Source: Rhyacophila brunnea (lineage: Eukaryota > Arthropoda > Insecta > Trichoptera > Rhyacophilidae). Taken from it: a DNA stretch of 64,000 nt. The stretch spans positions 62,001 through 126,000 of the forward strand of contig JAGYXB010001012.1 in assembly GCA_022495005.1 (NCBI GenBank), read 5' to 3'. Position 1 is the stretch's first letter, and every line of letters starts with the position of its first letter. Shown piece after piece: positions 42,485-54,649 of this stretch. Position numbers and translations under genes: made by a program. The notes beneath the pieces were generated by a model, which did no database searches, was not told the DNA's origin, and was given only the letters and a program-made list of their open reading frames with translations.

Positions 42485-43787
42485 CAGTAGCGTGCGTTGA
42501 TTTTTAGTTGTAGGAATGCCGATAAAACAAAATATATAACTACTTTTTGCCTCGTATTGTTTTACAACTTAAAGTTTTTTTAATTAATTAAATCGTGGTA
42601 GAAAGCTGCTGAAGTAGTGTTGTTTACAATGTTGAAACTTGGTGGCTTTGGTGTAGTCCAGGGGTCGGCAAACTCTTGAACCAAAAGAGCCAAATATGAG
42701 TGGCACAACGGTAAAAAAAATTTTTAAGAGCCATACGTATATTTTTATAAATATGATATATTTAAATGAATTAATTACATTTTATAATTGTTTATTTATT
42801 AAGTGAAGAAGATTTCCCGAATAACTCTAACGTAAATACTTAATATTATAATATGTTCTTATTGTTGACATTATAAATATAATTTTTACAGAATATTAAT
42901 TACATTACAATTTTTACACATTCCTTAAAACTAATGTGAACAATGACCTTCCTTGCATTTCTTTGGATAGTTTGTATGCTTGGTATGTAACTTGTAGTTT
43001 TTAATTTCAGGCGCGACTCCAAAAAAATCTCATCGGTTATTTATTTGGCTTCTCTAAATGCTATTTATGTTGTTCATGTTTGAAAATGATTGTTCAAATA
43101 CATATTATTATATTGACTCGATATGAGTTAGGAAAGCTATTCTATAATATGTATTAAAAATCGTAGTATCTACTTTATGTAGATATTTTAGAGCGCCCCA
43201 CTTGTGTTGTGAAATCAAATAGCAATTTTCTCTCTCCAAATCCTCAATTTTGGTGGCAAAACCTACAAATTTTGAGTTCCATAACTATTTGCTTGTTAAT
43301 TCCACCAATAAAATTGTATTTCAAAAGTACTCGTGTCGATATCAAATAGAGAAAATTTGATTTGTCGACTTTTGCAATGGGCGGATTTAAAACAACAACA
43401 ATCATAACTTTTTGCATCAACCATCACGGAGGAAAAATTAGGCTCGCGATAATGTCATTATATAATATAATAAGTGTACAAATCAATGACAAAAAATAAA
43501 AATTGTGAATTTTGCAAAAGTTTTTGTAAAAATTGGGAATTTGGCAAAGAGCCGCACGCCAATACCCAATAAGCCACGTGCGGCTCGCGAGCCGTGGTTT
43601 TCCGAACCCTGGTGTAGTCAATTCATATTTACGTAATATGTACCTATTATAAAATTATATAAACTTCAAAGATAAAGAAAAATTACCATAGATTAAAGAA
43701 TAAATAATATATAACTACTTAATGATATAATGTAGCATTTATCCATAATAATTATTGGGTGTGCTCCCCGTCTATAGCACGCCACTG
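42485..43787. mobile_element. hAT-like element, family CAGTGGCGTGCGGT, split by another hAT
   Basis: The left end is CAGTAGCGTGCGTTGATTTT and the reverse-complemented right end CAGTGGCGTGCTATAGACGG. TGTACCTA and ATTACCTA nearby share 6 of 8, with one extra base on the left. Without the nested element it is about 340 bp. Same family as 7387-8476. Confidence 0.7.
42659..43611. mobile_element. 953-bp hAT element, perfect TSD, nested
   Basis: The ends are CAGGGGTCGGCAAACTCTTG and, reverse-complemented, CAGGGTTCGGAAAACCACGG. GTGTAGTC is duplicated exactly (42651-42658 and 43612-43619). It has subterminal AGAGCC and GCGGCTC blocks as in 15171-15826. No transposase frame survives. Confidence 0.93.
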
Positions 43788-44177
43788 ATTACCTAAAATT
43801 AAATGCAATTGCAACTAACCGGTACTATTATATTATGTATATCTGTATAGTTCTACAACATTCCATAGATTAGTTCCCAAAGAAATTTTAATGTTAGACT
43901 TGGTGGTAAAAAATAATGTCACGTCCAGTTGACCATCACCTTTCTGTCAATCATGATTATTATTTATCATAATACAATTACATAATTTTTTATACGACAA
44001 TCGTGATATATCGATTTGTGATAATATGACAACTTAAAGGTGAGTCCTTTCTCAAAGCATTATGTTGACCATAGAAATATAATGCAGACGTACAAAAAAC
44101 TAGCACTGACCTAGGGGGAGATGCATAGAGTATATCACGAAACACTAATTAGCTGTTTGTTGGGTGATTAGCGGATT

Positions 44178-44203
44178 GATTCAATTCAATTCAATTCAAT
44201 TAA
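44178..44203. repeat. (ATTCA)n microsatellite
   Basis: About five ATTCA units lie immediately before a SINE tail. Confidence 0.85.
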
Positions 44204-44205
44204 TT

Positions 44206-44690
44206 ACTATTTATTTTATTCAACGAATAATTCACAAGATTTAAGAATGTACCATTCTAATTATTGAACGTACATAATTTTGAAAAACACTTTCTGAGAA
44301 AATATATTATAACCAATAGAAAAAATCTTTTTGACAAAAAGTAAGCCACCCTGGCAGGGAATTGAACCCTGCATATCCTGGGTTTACGCCCCGTCCGTGC
44401 ATTACCTCTATGCTATAAAGTGACGTACTAATTGGGACAAACTTTAACCATTGGCCTTTTTAATACCCACTCATCAGCGTTCTTCCAAATCGAGCTACTT
44501 TGTAGCTACTTTTGTCGCAATTAGTACGTCACCTTGTTGCATAGAGGTATTGCACGGACGGGGCGTAAACCCAGGAGATGCAGGGTTTGATGCCCTGCCA
44601 GGGTGGCTTACTTTTTTCAAAAAGATTTTTTCTATTGGTAATAATATATTTTCTCAGAAAGTGTTTTTCAAAATTATGTATGTTCAATTC
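44206..44690. repeat. Head-to-head pair of family-C SINEs forming a long palindrome
   Basis: A minus copy (44206-44432) and a plus copy (about 44520-44690) face each other. The arms match very closely, including CACCCTGGCAGGG, GGTTTACGCCCCGTCCGTGC and AGTGACGTACTAATTG. The spacer of about 85 bp includes GCTACTTTGTAGC. Both B boxes are altered (GGTTTGATGCCC on the plus arm). High arm similarity suggests a recent origin or gene conversion. The frame 44451-44696 is an artefact. Confidence 0.88.
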
Positions 44691-44719
44691 AATTAATGTT
44701 TTAACATATTGTAGATATT

Positions 44720-45170
44720 ACAAATTATAAGTTTAAGACGTTCGCAACATGACATGAAACGTTATTATGAAGAAGAAAATAAAATAATAAAAGCGAAAAA
44801 AATGAAAATATAAAAAGAGAACATAATATAAAAGCAGTGAAAATACAATTATACATCTATAGAAGTTTAAAGAAGTACACCGAGTTTGCAAAGGAGACCC
44901 GACCCTATTTTAAGAAATTATAAAATAGCGTCCACCCAAACTCACCCTCACGCAATTGGAATATATCAACACGCGAAGCAATTTTGTTAAACATAGTTAT
45001 CGCCCTCACAATTAGCATTGCCAGTGGCAGGTTGGTTCTGCACCTTGGGAGAATAAACAACTGATCAGTCTCAGCAAACTTCTCATTTATACCTCGTATA
45101 AGTCGAAAAAATAAGTAGCTAAATAAAGATCTCTTCCAAATTGCAGACTGCAGTATGTAAGCATACCTTA
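44720..45170 (-). pseudogene. Non-LTR retrotransposon 3' end (minus)
   Basis: On the minus strand one frame reads LFILPRCRTNLPLAMLIVRA, then ITMFNKI and VDIF, the C-terminal end of a CR1/Jockey-type RT protein. A UTR ending GTTGCGAACGTCTTAAACTT follows. It is collinear with 47812-48262 and 61262-61735. It is 5'-truncated and has no RT core. Confidence 0.7.
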
Positions 45171-45199
45171 GAGAAAGTCAGTTGGATAAAGCCACGGAT

Positions 45200-46440
45200 A
45201 GTATCCATACAACCTAATTGACATATCTACAGCAGGCATGTCCAACGTCAAGTAGGCTATGATCTACTACACCAATTGTCATTCGTCAACTTGACAATAA
45301 TACGTATTTATATATTTGGCTAAAGGCAATGATGCATTACAAATTAAACAACAACGGTATTAAAAATAATTACTTAAGTTAAATTCTTGTTTCCTTTTGA
45401 GTACTCACTGCAGTCATCGTCAAACTATATTTTCATACTGTGAAAAGAGTATACTGTGTGACGGTAAGAAGAAACTACGCTTCTGTTGAAAACGCAGGGA
45501 TTCACAGGGCGCGACTGATGTAATTCGAATAAAGTGATGGCATAAGTTTGGAAATTGACCATTATTATAATACATGTAGATTAATATTTTTCGTCACTTT
45601 CATCACTGTTTTTATCAAGGCATACTTCGTCTACATTTGACATACTTCGTCAATTTAATAATACCTACGTATATGGTTAGTTTAGAGATATAGTAAAAAC
45701 GTATCAATTAAAATAAAATACAATATACTTAATTATAGTTTTTTTTTACTTTATAGTTTAATAATAATCAGGACCGTTCGTAAAAAAAGAGTAAAAAACC
45801 TGTAAATCTGTCGAGGACACCAATTTTTTTAGTACCTAAATTAAATTAAATTGCAAGCTTCGTATTTAGTGACCGGCTTAGCACCACGTTCCCCTTGCGT
45901 GAGATATCCCAAATATATAAACTAAAATCAAAGATTTGAATATAATAGTGTATATTGTACTGTGGTAATTTAGAAATTGCAGTCAATTTAACCAATATAA
46001 ATAAAATTTCAGTTTTATAACACAAATTCTTTTTGCCACTAACAACTGACATGAAATATTTCTTATTATGCGAAGTATATTTAATATATTATAATTTAAA
46101 TGGACTTACAATGATTTGAATGCTGCACTGTGACGTGCCAGTTTAAATAATCTTGACTATAAAATTAATCAGCTATTTCCTGTACGTCAGATCTTGGCTA
46201 GTGATCAGATACTAGTGGATGTACTTAGATAGTGCTTTCCCTTTTGTAGTTATTATTAAAACTTCAGTCATATTTTCACGTAACATTTGCATTGTAATTT
46301 TACATATTATTATATGACTGTCGAATCATCTTTGTAAGTATGTGATCATATCATGTTGGTTATATCATAGCGATGTGTGCTTAAGTAAATTAACAATTAT
46401 TACATTATCCGTATTAATTTTTCCTTATGTATCATCAAAG
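45200..46440. other. No gene recognised
   Basis: A possible single hAT-like end, CAGGCATGTCCAACGTCAAG, starts at about 45234. The rest is AT-rich and featureless. Confidence 0.4.
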
Positions 46441-46444
46441 AAAA

Positions 46445-47305
46445 AAAAAATCGGTGTGTGTAAGTACACACATAAGGATGTACGCGCGTTAGAAGTTATA
46501 CTATTTGGCGTAACAAAATAAAATAATCGCACACCGCGTTAGTCAAAATTCACATCAACCAAAAATATTCAAACAGTTAGAAAATAGTTTTCACATCAAA
46601 TTTCAAACTAAATATCTAATACCAAACAAAAGTAACGTACCTATCACACTTAAAAATATTAAGCTTAGTTTTGACAGCTAATCACATATAAAAAGGAGTA
46701 GGTACAATTCACAACGCAATATAATATTTTTCACCAAGCAAAATAATCCATACTCCTTATTATATGGTCACTATGGTCGGCTATGATCACATCATTGCGC
46801 GAGACGTCATGTTTCAGATCTGTCAAATAATAAAGTAGGATATAAGATAGAATTGACGTTTTAATAGCCCCATATCAATAAAAACTAGAATAAAGGAGGG
46901 CCGCTTATTGGAGTGCCGCTGGTTTATTTCTAGACACTTTAACTTATATCACTAAATAAACTATTTAATTATTTCTCGTTGTTTTCATTTTATTTTGGCC
47001 AACAATAATAAATTCGTTTCCTAGGCAACGAAACAATTCTTCGTACATGTAATAATAAATTCGCTGCCTAGGTAACGGAACAATTCTAAACTATAATATT
47101 ATACTGTATAATCGTCATGATTGCATTATCGCGTAAAGGCAGTGCGTTCGGCTGATAATCGAACAATCGTGGTTCGAATCCAATCGAGTGCGATTTTTTT
47201 CGTGTGAAAAAATAAATTATGTGTTACATGTCACACGCCAAAAATACACTCTGATCTGATTTTCCAAATGCGCCTAAATAAGTATAACTTCAAAAAAGTA
47301 TTTTT
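46445..47305 (+). mobile_element. Element E with tRNA-Ile-like module (plus), expanded copy
   Basis: It runs from the outer GTGTGTGTAAGTACACACAT and GCGCGTTAGAAGTTATACTA to GCGCCTAAATAAGTATAACT. Extra sequence (about 46520-46850) interrupts the family pattern. A CCTAGGCAACG/CCTAGGTAACG segment is duplicated (about 47020 and 47068). The tRNA-like module is at about 47120-47200, with anticodon loop CTGATAA and B box GGTTCGAATCC. Confidence 0.7.
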
Positions 47306-47317
47306 CGAATACTCTAA

Positions 47318-47600
47318 TTTTTAATAAACTATTTCTTTTATTCAAGAATATGACACAAGATTTGAGAATGTAACATTCTATGTACAGAATATACATAATT
47401 TGCAAAGATCTCATTCATATACACAGAAGATACGACACCCGACGGGACTTGAACAACAGTCGTAGTTCAGTAAGATGCCCGTAGTTTAATTGGTAAAGCA
47501 TACTAGCCAGTATCCAGCAGGTAGGTAAAGGTACGATTTTTTTTCTACAAAATGATTTTTTCTAGTGTGTATATGCATGAGATGTTTTCAAATTATAATT
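47318..47600. repeat. Head-to-head family-B SINE composite
   Basis: A minus tail, body and partial head (47318-47470, with GACACCCGACGGGACTTGAA) is fused to a plus tRNA head (about 47475-47540, GATGCCCGTAGTTTAATTGG) and plus body (GATTTTTTCTAGTGTGTATA). Same layout as 20852-21055 and 62317-62433. Confidence 0.8.
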
Positions 47601-47811
47601 TTATTTTATGAAATATTTTGTTGACAGTCTAATAGCGTATATTTTGAAATTATGCAGCATCGTACAGGCACATTTTTTTAACGTATTCGTATTATATACT
47701 GATACATGGAGTAATGCGCCGCAGGCGAAGTTATTTTTAACTTTCATAATGAAGAATTTTTGTTGGATAAGCGTAAAAATGTATTCAAAATTAAAATATT
47801 TAAATGTGTAA

Positions 47812-48262
47812 ATGATAACTCTGCCATTCTTGGTGGTATTAACTTGTGTGTCTGATAACTATCTCAGAAGTCGGAAGCATCAGTCGTTTGTTATCCCAAG
47901 GTGTAGAACTAACCTGCCATTTGGTGATGCCAATTGGGAGGGCAATAACTCAATTCAAACCGAATCGCTTCTGATGTTGATATATTCCACCTACGTGAGG
48001 GTTTATTAATAGGGCGTTGTTTTGTAAATTCTAAAAAGATGGTCCACTTAGCTCATTTGGTGTGCTTCCATGTTTTATAATTTTAATAATTTTTGTACCT
48101 TTTACTTTACATTTCACACTTTCTTTTGTGATACTGCATATATTTATTTCTTCTTTACACTGTTTTAATACTATTTCTTTGTTTTAAAATGTCATGTTGT
48201 GAACGTCTTAAATTTATAATTTGGAATATTCACCGTATGTAAAAAAAAAATGAATTTGAATA
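47812..48262 (+). pseudogene. Non-LTR retrotransposon 3' end (plus)
   Basis: The frame 47812-48009 includes LPFLVVLTC and HQSFVIPRCRTNLPFGDA, the CR1/Jockey-like RT C-terminus. The UTR ends ATGTTGTGAACGTCTTAAAT and an A-run at about 48241. It carries a tail frame and is 5'-truncated. Confidence 0.7.
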
Positions 48263-48269
48263 TCATCAA

Positions 48270-48735
48270 GAAACCATGAGGATACCTTAATATGACTGGT
48301 TCAGACTCTGATACTTAACCAGAAACGTATGAAGAAGATAACGCACCATGAGACTAATCAATATTTAATTAATTGCCAATGCTTTCGTATAGTTTATTTT
48401 CATGTAAGCTATCACTATGTAGAAGTGATAATGAAATTTGTAGTTTTTTTTTTGTTTAATAATTTTGTATGTTATTACAATAAATACTATTGTGTCAATA
48501 AAAGAAAATTCTAAATTTGTAATGAAATAATATTTGAAATAAAATTGTCAATGTTCACAGTTGAATTGATTTTTGCACATCACTCTTACAAAGTGCTCCG
48601 AGCCAAATAGCGTAACCCTCATTTTATTATGAAAAACATTAATAGTTAAATATTTACTTATCTTATCATTGCAAAAATTTTAACAGAGTTTTGAAGTCAG
48701 TTTTCAATCAAATATGATTGATAATTTTGTATTAT
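48270..48735. other. No gene recognised
   Basis: AT-rich, and no frame has a recognisable domain. Confidence 0.4.
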
Positions 48736-48740
48736 ATTAT

Positions 48741-48953
48741 ACATATCCAGTCCGATGTGGCTACACAAAGTGGAGGTTTGTATTAAGAGATTTTTGTTTT
48801 TAAGAGAAATGGATGTTTGCCACTTGCTCAACTTATTAGGTCCATACTCTGACTCAAACACAAATTGAAAAATAATATGTGTACTTTCCAGACCTAGGAT
48901 TCGAAATCCCACGACATTATAATCCGACGTTTAAGCCGCTCGGCCATCGTGGG
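48741..48953 (-). repeat. tRNA-derived SINE, family A (minus), diverged
   Basis: On the minus strand the head is CCCACGATGGCCGAGCGGC. The plus-strand body has AGAGAAATGGATGTTTGCCA and TCCATACTCTGACTC. The B box is damaged by a deletion (TTCGAAATCCC). Confidence 0.85.
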
Positions 48954-49286
48954 CAAATTGTGATAATTTTGATTAATATTAAAATAAATCTAATGCATGA
49001 AGTTTGGTTGACTTCCTGAACAATTTGATATTTAATCGATCATTGGGTTAACCCAGGAATGTGAAAACTACGGTCTGCCAATTATTTCTGTGGAACCAGC
49101 AAGTTTTAATAGTATTTCTATAACATTTTTACTTTTTTCTACATATTAACGCCTTTTAAAAATAAAATTTGAATATACATAACAATGCATTGAAGAATTT
49201 GTCAACTTGTTAATTGTTTTATCATCTCTGGTTTTGTTCAAACTAAGATAGAATTTGAAATTGCAAGCAATGAACGTTTACAAGCA

Positions 49287-49545
49287 GTGACTATTTCTTT
49301 TATTCAACGAATAATTCTCAAGATTTAAGAATGTACCATTCTAATTATTAAACATACATAATTCTGAAAACACTCATGATATAATATAGCCAATAAAAAA
49401 AAGTAAGACACCCGGCTGGAATCGAACCTGCGTCTCTTGGATATCGCGCCCTGTGCATTACCACTATGCTACGACTGCCATGCTTAATTGCGACAAATTT
49501 TAACTATAAACCTTTTTAATACCTGCTCATAAGCGCTCTAGGTAG
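49287..49545 (-). repeat. tRNA-derived SINE, family C (minus), near full-length
   Basis: On the minus strand it has a leader, then a tRNA-like head with TAGCATAGTGGTAATGCACA (A box) and GCAGGTTCGATTCC (B box), then GGGTGTCTTAC, and a shortened body and tail ending near 49300. This is the best template for family C in the window. Confidence 0.88.
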
Positions 49546-49666
49546 GCGATCGATTTTTGTATTCTAAATTAAAGTATTTATTACTTTAATTACTAACCGA
49601 CGTCACGGATCACTCCAATATTTTCTATTGTAACTTACTTGAACTTGCTTATGCTTTTTAATTAAC

Positions 49667-49845
49667 TATTTTTTTCATTAAATGAATAATTCACAAGATT
49701 TAAGAATGTACCATTCTAATTATGGAACATACATAATGCAGCATAGTGGCATAGTGGTAATGCGCAGGGCGCGATATCCAAGAGACGCAGGTTCGATTAC
49801 TGCCGGGTGTCTTATTTTTTTCGAAAAAGATTTTTTCTATTTTAT
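49667..49845. repeat. Head-to-head family-C SINE composite
   Basis: A minus SINE tail (49667-49738) is joined to a plus tRNA head (GTGGCATAGTGGTAATGCGC, B box GGTTCGATTACTG) and body start. It is another example of the recurring inverted arrangement. Confidence 0.8.
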
Positions 49846-49869
49846 ATTAGTATCTGAAACCGTGGACTC

Positions 49870-51120
49870 GCAATATTATCTATTGAAGTAGAGATGGCAT
49901 TTAAATTAGATCGTATGGTATATATTTTGTTAGTAATGCATCCATACAACGATGCAACGCATTTCTTAGCGATTGGAGTCATGAAAAGATGATTAAAAAA
50001 ATACTATATAAAAATGGGGTGGCATTTTGGCGCTGCCTAGAGGCGGCATTTTGTCTAGGGACGTCGCTGTCCCACTCTACTCTACTCAAATACGTTGTGG
50101 AAATAGTGCTTCACAAGTGTACTTTATAATACTTTACAGTTTACTTCCGGAAGATGTCCTATCTTATAGTAGATAATATGGTAATGCGGATCTGAAGCTC
50201 TAGAATACGTTATGATACTTTCACCGAGTAATTGGGATTGCAGCATTTTGAAAGGTAGTAAGTAGGTTTATCTGTCTTTTGCCATACATGGTTTATAGTC
50301 GTTTAATAATATTTATAATAGTACTTAGGTATTATTGATTTAAGGCAAGTGAAAGTAACGATTTATTAATACTGAAAAGGCACACATGAAACGCTAATAA
50401 CAACGAGTTATAAGTACCAATATTTTATCCATCTCAGGACATTGGACTAATAAATACCTATAATGGGATATAAAATAATTTCTTTTATTTGGTTAACTGT
50501 CAATTCATGGTGGAACTGCATTGTATTGTTGTTTTTATTTAATAAAACGCAATTTTTTTATAGTACTTATTCCATTTTTAATTAATATATTAGGACCGGT
50601 TTCGTCCGCCTCAGTGGGACATTTTCAACTGAATACATTTTTTTTTTTTTTTAAACAAAAAACAGAACAAAATGCTTTAGCAGTTCGTTTGCCTATTGTC
50701 ATTGCATCAATGCGTAGGTAATAAATAAACAAAATAGTAGATAAATAATATTTTGTTTAGCATAATGTGCATTACCTACATATAATGTTTTGCATATCTT
50801 TTCGAAGTAATAACACTTCTTCAAAATAAAATATATAATATATTATATAGCACCAAAAACCAACCAGACTATGGTATGTGGCGTTACAACAAATTTATGG
50901 ATTAATAATAACAAACTGACTGTCTAAATCTCGAGTTGTCTGTCTCCACAGAGTCAAAAATATCTTTATGAAAGTTTAGCGAAAACGGATTTCTAAAGAG
51001 ACAAAAAACTCGTCTGCATCCAATACGTATACCTATGATATACCTACCTAAAAAAAAGGATACAAAATAATTAAAAATAATGCTTATATTTCATACATAA
51101 TAAACTATTTCTTTACATAC
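49870..51120. other. Mostly unassigned AT-rich DNA
   Basis: The only recognised item is a terminal fragment of the 31274-31645 hAT family at 50014-50069 (TGTCTAGGGACGTCGCTG). Poly-T at 50638-50652. Confidence 0.45.
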
Positions 51121-51121
51121 G

Positions 51122-51378
51122 GACATCGGTTACTAATTAAGGCATTTAATTGATACCTCTCTTGATTTAATATACAAAAATTGTTAGCCAACATTATTAA
51201 TGCAATTTGATGAGCATTTTATGTAAGAACGACTAGTTAAATTCGTCGTAATTAAGTATAATGCCCATAGATTATTTGGAAAAGCACATTGGCGCGAATC
51301 CAGTGGTTACAGGTTCTAGTCCCGTCGGGTGTAGTATTATTTGCATTATACATGAGATGTTTTCAAATTATGCATCTT
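51122..51378 (+). repeat. tRNA-derived SINE, family B (plus)
   Basis: The leader (TAGCCAACATTATTAATGCA) is followed by the tRNA-like head (ATGCCCATAGATTATTTGGA; B box GGTTCTAGTCCC; GTCGGGTGT) and body (GAGATGTTTTCAAATTATGC). The internal Pol III boxes are partly decayed. Confidence 0.8.
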
Positions 51379-51389
51379 AAATATTTGCC

Positions 51390-52379
51390 TGTGTTCACAC
51401 ACGTAAACATATACCGACATGACGTTGTGAAATGAAAATGGTAACTAACCAATGATGCTAAAAATCTTCATTTATAGAGATTGAGACTAAATGTATGATA
51501 TTGAAGAAAAAAGAACCACTAATTCACATTGAAATCAGCTACAAGTGACTGCATTGCATGCTAATTTGCAGAGAACTTCACACTACTGATTATGACATTT
51601 ATTTAATAATATGTATTGCATATAAAGAGACAATACATTACGATGAGTAGGTATGCAGTCAATAATACGACACTTTGGCATTATTATTTAGTTGAAAAAT
51701 CATGTAAAATATGTGTAAAACCGTTTACAACTGCAGTCGAGTAAGTGAACACAATATAATATGGTTACCGTTGCGTTTGTAAAACTTTATTGGCATATTA
51801 CATTGCATACATTGGCATATTCTCAAACCAAATGTTTGCCACCATCGCCCCCAATTGTGAAAAGTCACTTTTGAGCAGTTCCCTGGAGCCGTGAGCAGTC
51901 GTGAGCGAATATTCCTATTTTTTGAGAACGATCGCGTCAATTGTTAACCTCGCGTTATGTACTCGAGCGTGTTCTGTCTTGTGTTTGACATAACAACACA
52001 AATTTTACGATTACAAAACTTAACAGACAATGATAATACAAAACAAAAATAATACACTATTAAATGCAACTAGCAACTTGTTACTTGTCTTAAATTCATT
52101 TTGTTGTTTTATAATTGTCCACACTAGCAACTGAGGGCATAATATGAACTAATCAAATCAAACGTCAACACGATTGAGTTAGTAGCTAAATCGTTCCGTG
52201 TAATTGCTATCTAAAATCAACGATTGTTGAATCTGGTTGGGTCTGCAAGTTTGCTGGTCTAATTAGACCTTAAGAAAATTGGAATGAAAACTGAGCGATA
52301 TTAATATTTGTGGAGTATACCAACTTTACAATACTTCACGGGCTTACAAAATAATTTGAAATATCATTATAGAACTAAC
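51390..52379. other. No gene recognised
   Basis: AT-rich. The minus-strand frame 51725-51940 has mixed composition but no recognised domain. Confidence 0.4.
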
Positions 52380-52745
52380 GTTTAAGGTTATACCTCAGCT
52401 GAGGCATGATCTGAAAATACCGGTAAAAGATCGTAACTATGCGACGCGCGGATTGAACTAATGACGCGTGCCGCACGGAACATAATTTGCCATAAACATT
52501 CAACATGCGTCCATTTAGCGTTATGTTTATTGTTTTATTAGTAATAATAATATATTCATTGACATGTTTTCTTTTTCGAGTACCTACAGGAATAACGTTT
52601 TTAGTCATCTTTACACGATATAAGAATATATTATTACGACGCCATCACAAAAAAATCAACGTACTGCCACGTCTAATGCCGCCTGGCGATTGGCGACGTA
52701 TGCGAAATTTCGTCTCACCTATTGTTGAAAATACTCACCCGCGCG
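52380..52745 (+). repeat. Dispersed repeat G, copy 3 (plus)
   Basis: Same family as 29688-30064. It has AGCTGAGGCATGATCT near the start and CATTGACATGTTTTCTTTTT in the middle. The 96-codon frame within it is a shadow. Confidence 0.75.
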
Positions 52746-53092
52746 CGTATTGTAATATTTTGATGTTACCGATCTTATTCCAAAAAAATAATTAGTTCTA
52801 TATAATGTAAACGTATCAACTTCCCTTTAACGTAAGAATACGTATGAGGGTAAATAGGTAATATGTTTAACATCCGGTAGTAGGTATAAAAAATATATGA
52901 TTACCGTTTTCATATCTTTACAACAAGAGGATTTAAAATATGCCGTTTGTTGTTATTTAGTGTAAACAGGCATTTCGAAAAAGATTTGATGATTAAATTA
53001 AAATTCTAAAAAAAAAATTAGTTATTTTTCAAGAACATAGTTCAAGCTTTCCAAATGATCATAGTTTATTCCATTCATTAGACTCATTAGAG

Positions 53093-54145
53093 CAGTGGTT
53101 ACCAAACTTTATGTTACTACGCCTCCCTTTAAAAAAAACTAATCTTGGCGCCTCCCTCCCCCTTCATTTCATTAAATAATACAGACACCTTTTTAAATAG
53201 TCAACAATGTACTAATACAAAAATAAAAAAAAATTAAAAAGGTTTAACTAAGTACTTATATATTCATTTTTAAATTAATTTGTTTTTCATGCGATGAATA
53301 TGCTTGTTTATTAGCACAAACAATTTCAATAGTTTCAATAGTGTCAATCCAAATTTATCATCCTTCATTGACAAATGGATTCTATCATGGGCCCCACATC
53401 CTGAAGCGGGCCCCGAGATCAGGATTTTTCAAGTACATATTTAAAATATATAATAACAGCCCCGAAGCAGAACAGCGCCGCAGGCGACTTTTTCACTATT
53501 AATAAAATAATCTTAAGAGTGCATTATCAAACTAACCGTAAATAGAAAGAAGATAAAATAATTTAAATGTGGATACATGGTGAACTTTTTTTTTGTAATT
53601 TTGATTTCCAAAGCTCCAAATTTTTATGAATGCCTTCCCTTTGTCTTTTTAAATCAGTGAATGCATTAGTGGTCCTTGCATTGATTTATTCACTCATTTT
53701 TTTTAAATTTCAACCAAATACAACAAAATATCGTTTCCAAACAAACTTGCGTCAAATTTCAACATTACGATTTGACCCTTTTATTCAGACTTTATTTTTT
53801 CATGAGATAGCCAGCGCGCTTCACAATAGTGTAGAAGTGAGGTATTATAAAATTTGACTCCATATTTTCAGACAGGTTTCCAAACAACCTTTTATAGGAC
53901 TGTTTTTTTTATATAGTTTATAACTAGCGGCCGTTTTATAAACTATGAATTTGCAAACTGCAAACCTGTGGCTACATTAATTTTTTTTTATATTTTAAAT
54001 AAATTCAATATCTACATATTCAAATAAATATTTGTCACGCCACTTTCACTGTATGAAAATATGGATTCTGGTTGTAAGTGAATTTTGTTAAACTTTTCGC
54101 GCCTCCCTTAGCAACAATCCGCGCCTCCCAGTTTGGAAATCGCTG
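53093..54145. mobile_element. 1053-bp hAT element, perfect TSD
   Basis: The ends are CAGTGGTTACCAAACTTTAT and, reverse-complemented, CAGCGATTTCCAAACTGGGA. CATTAGAG is duplicated exactly (53085-53092 and 54146-54153). Subterminal GCGCCTCCC words occur near both ends. A fragment of the CATGGCCCC family lies inside at 53396-53520. No transposase domain was recognised. Confidence 0.92.
53396..53520. mobile_element. Family CATGGCCCC fragment, copy d
   Basis: It contains CATGGGCCCCACATCCTGAA and then GCGCCGCAGGCGACTTTTTC. Only one family end is present. Confidence 0.65.
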
Positions 54146-54649
54146 CATTAGAGCATTGTCTTGCCGTTTCACTTATACTCTTAATACGTACTCGTTGTAT
54201 TTACAGTCCAATTTTTAAATTAATTATTATGTCCAACTGTCTCCACTGTCGATATTGTGGATGTTCCGTTTTAATGTTAGACTACGATTATTAAGTTATC
54301 ACTCAATGCCATATCAATAAAATAATTTAAATAATTATACATACTTACAACTTTTTTGCGTATAATTTAGATTAGTAGGTACGCACACGATCACTGCCCA
54401 AGAGAAAGAATTATATTTGGATAACTTTACCTTGGACATTTTTAAAGCTAACACTTTGTGTTTATGTAAAAAAAAAATAAGGAAATTAAAATGTTTGATA
54501 AAAATAACAATAATAATTATTATATTTTTAGCTCCCAGGAATTCTTATTTTAATATTTTAATGAGGTGATTGTTTTGACCTTAAAAATGACAACTGTTAA
54601 TAATATTATTGCATCATAGATTTTTACAATTAGGAAAAAATTTCGGACA

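Noticed and set aside
47120..47200. Functional tRNA-Ile gene
   Set aside because: Anticodon and T arms look right, but the acceptor strands do not pair over 7 bp, and the module is part of a repeated element.
52505..52795. 96-codon hydrophobic frame that could be read as a membrane protein
   Set aside because: It lies within dispersed repeat G, and the other three copies of the repeat do not keep the frame.
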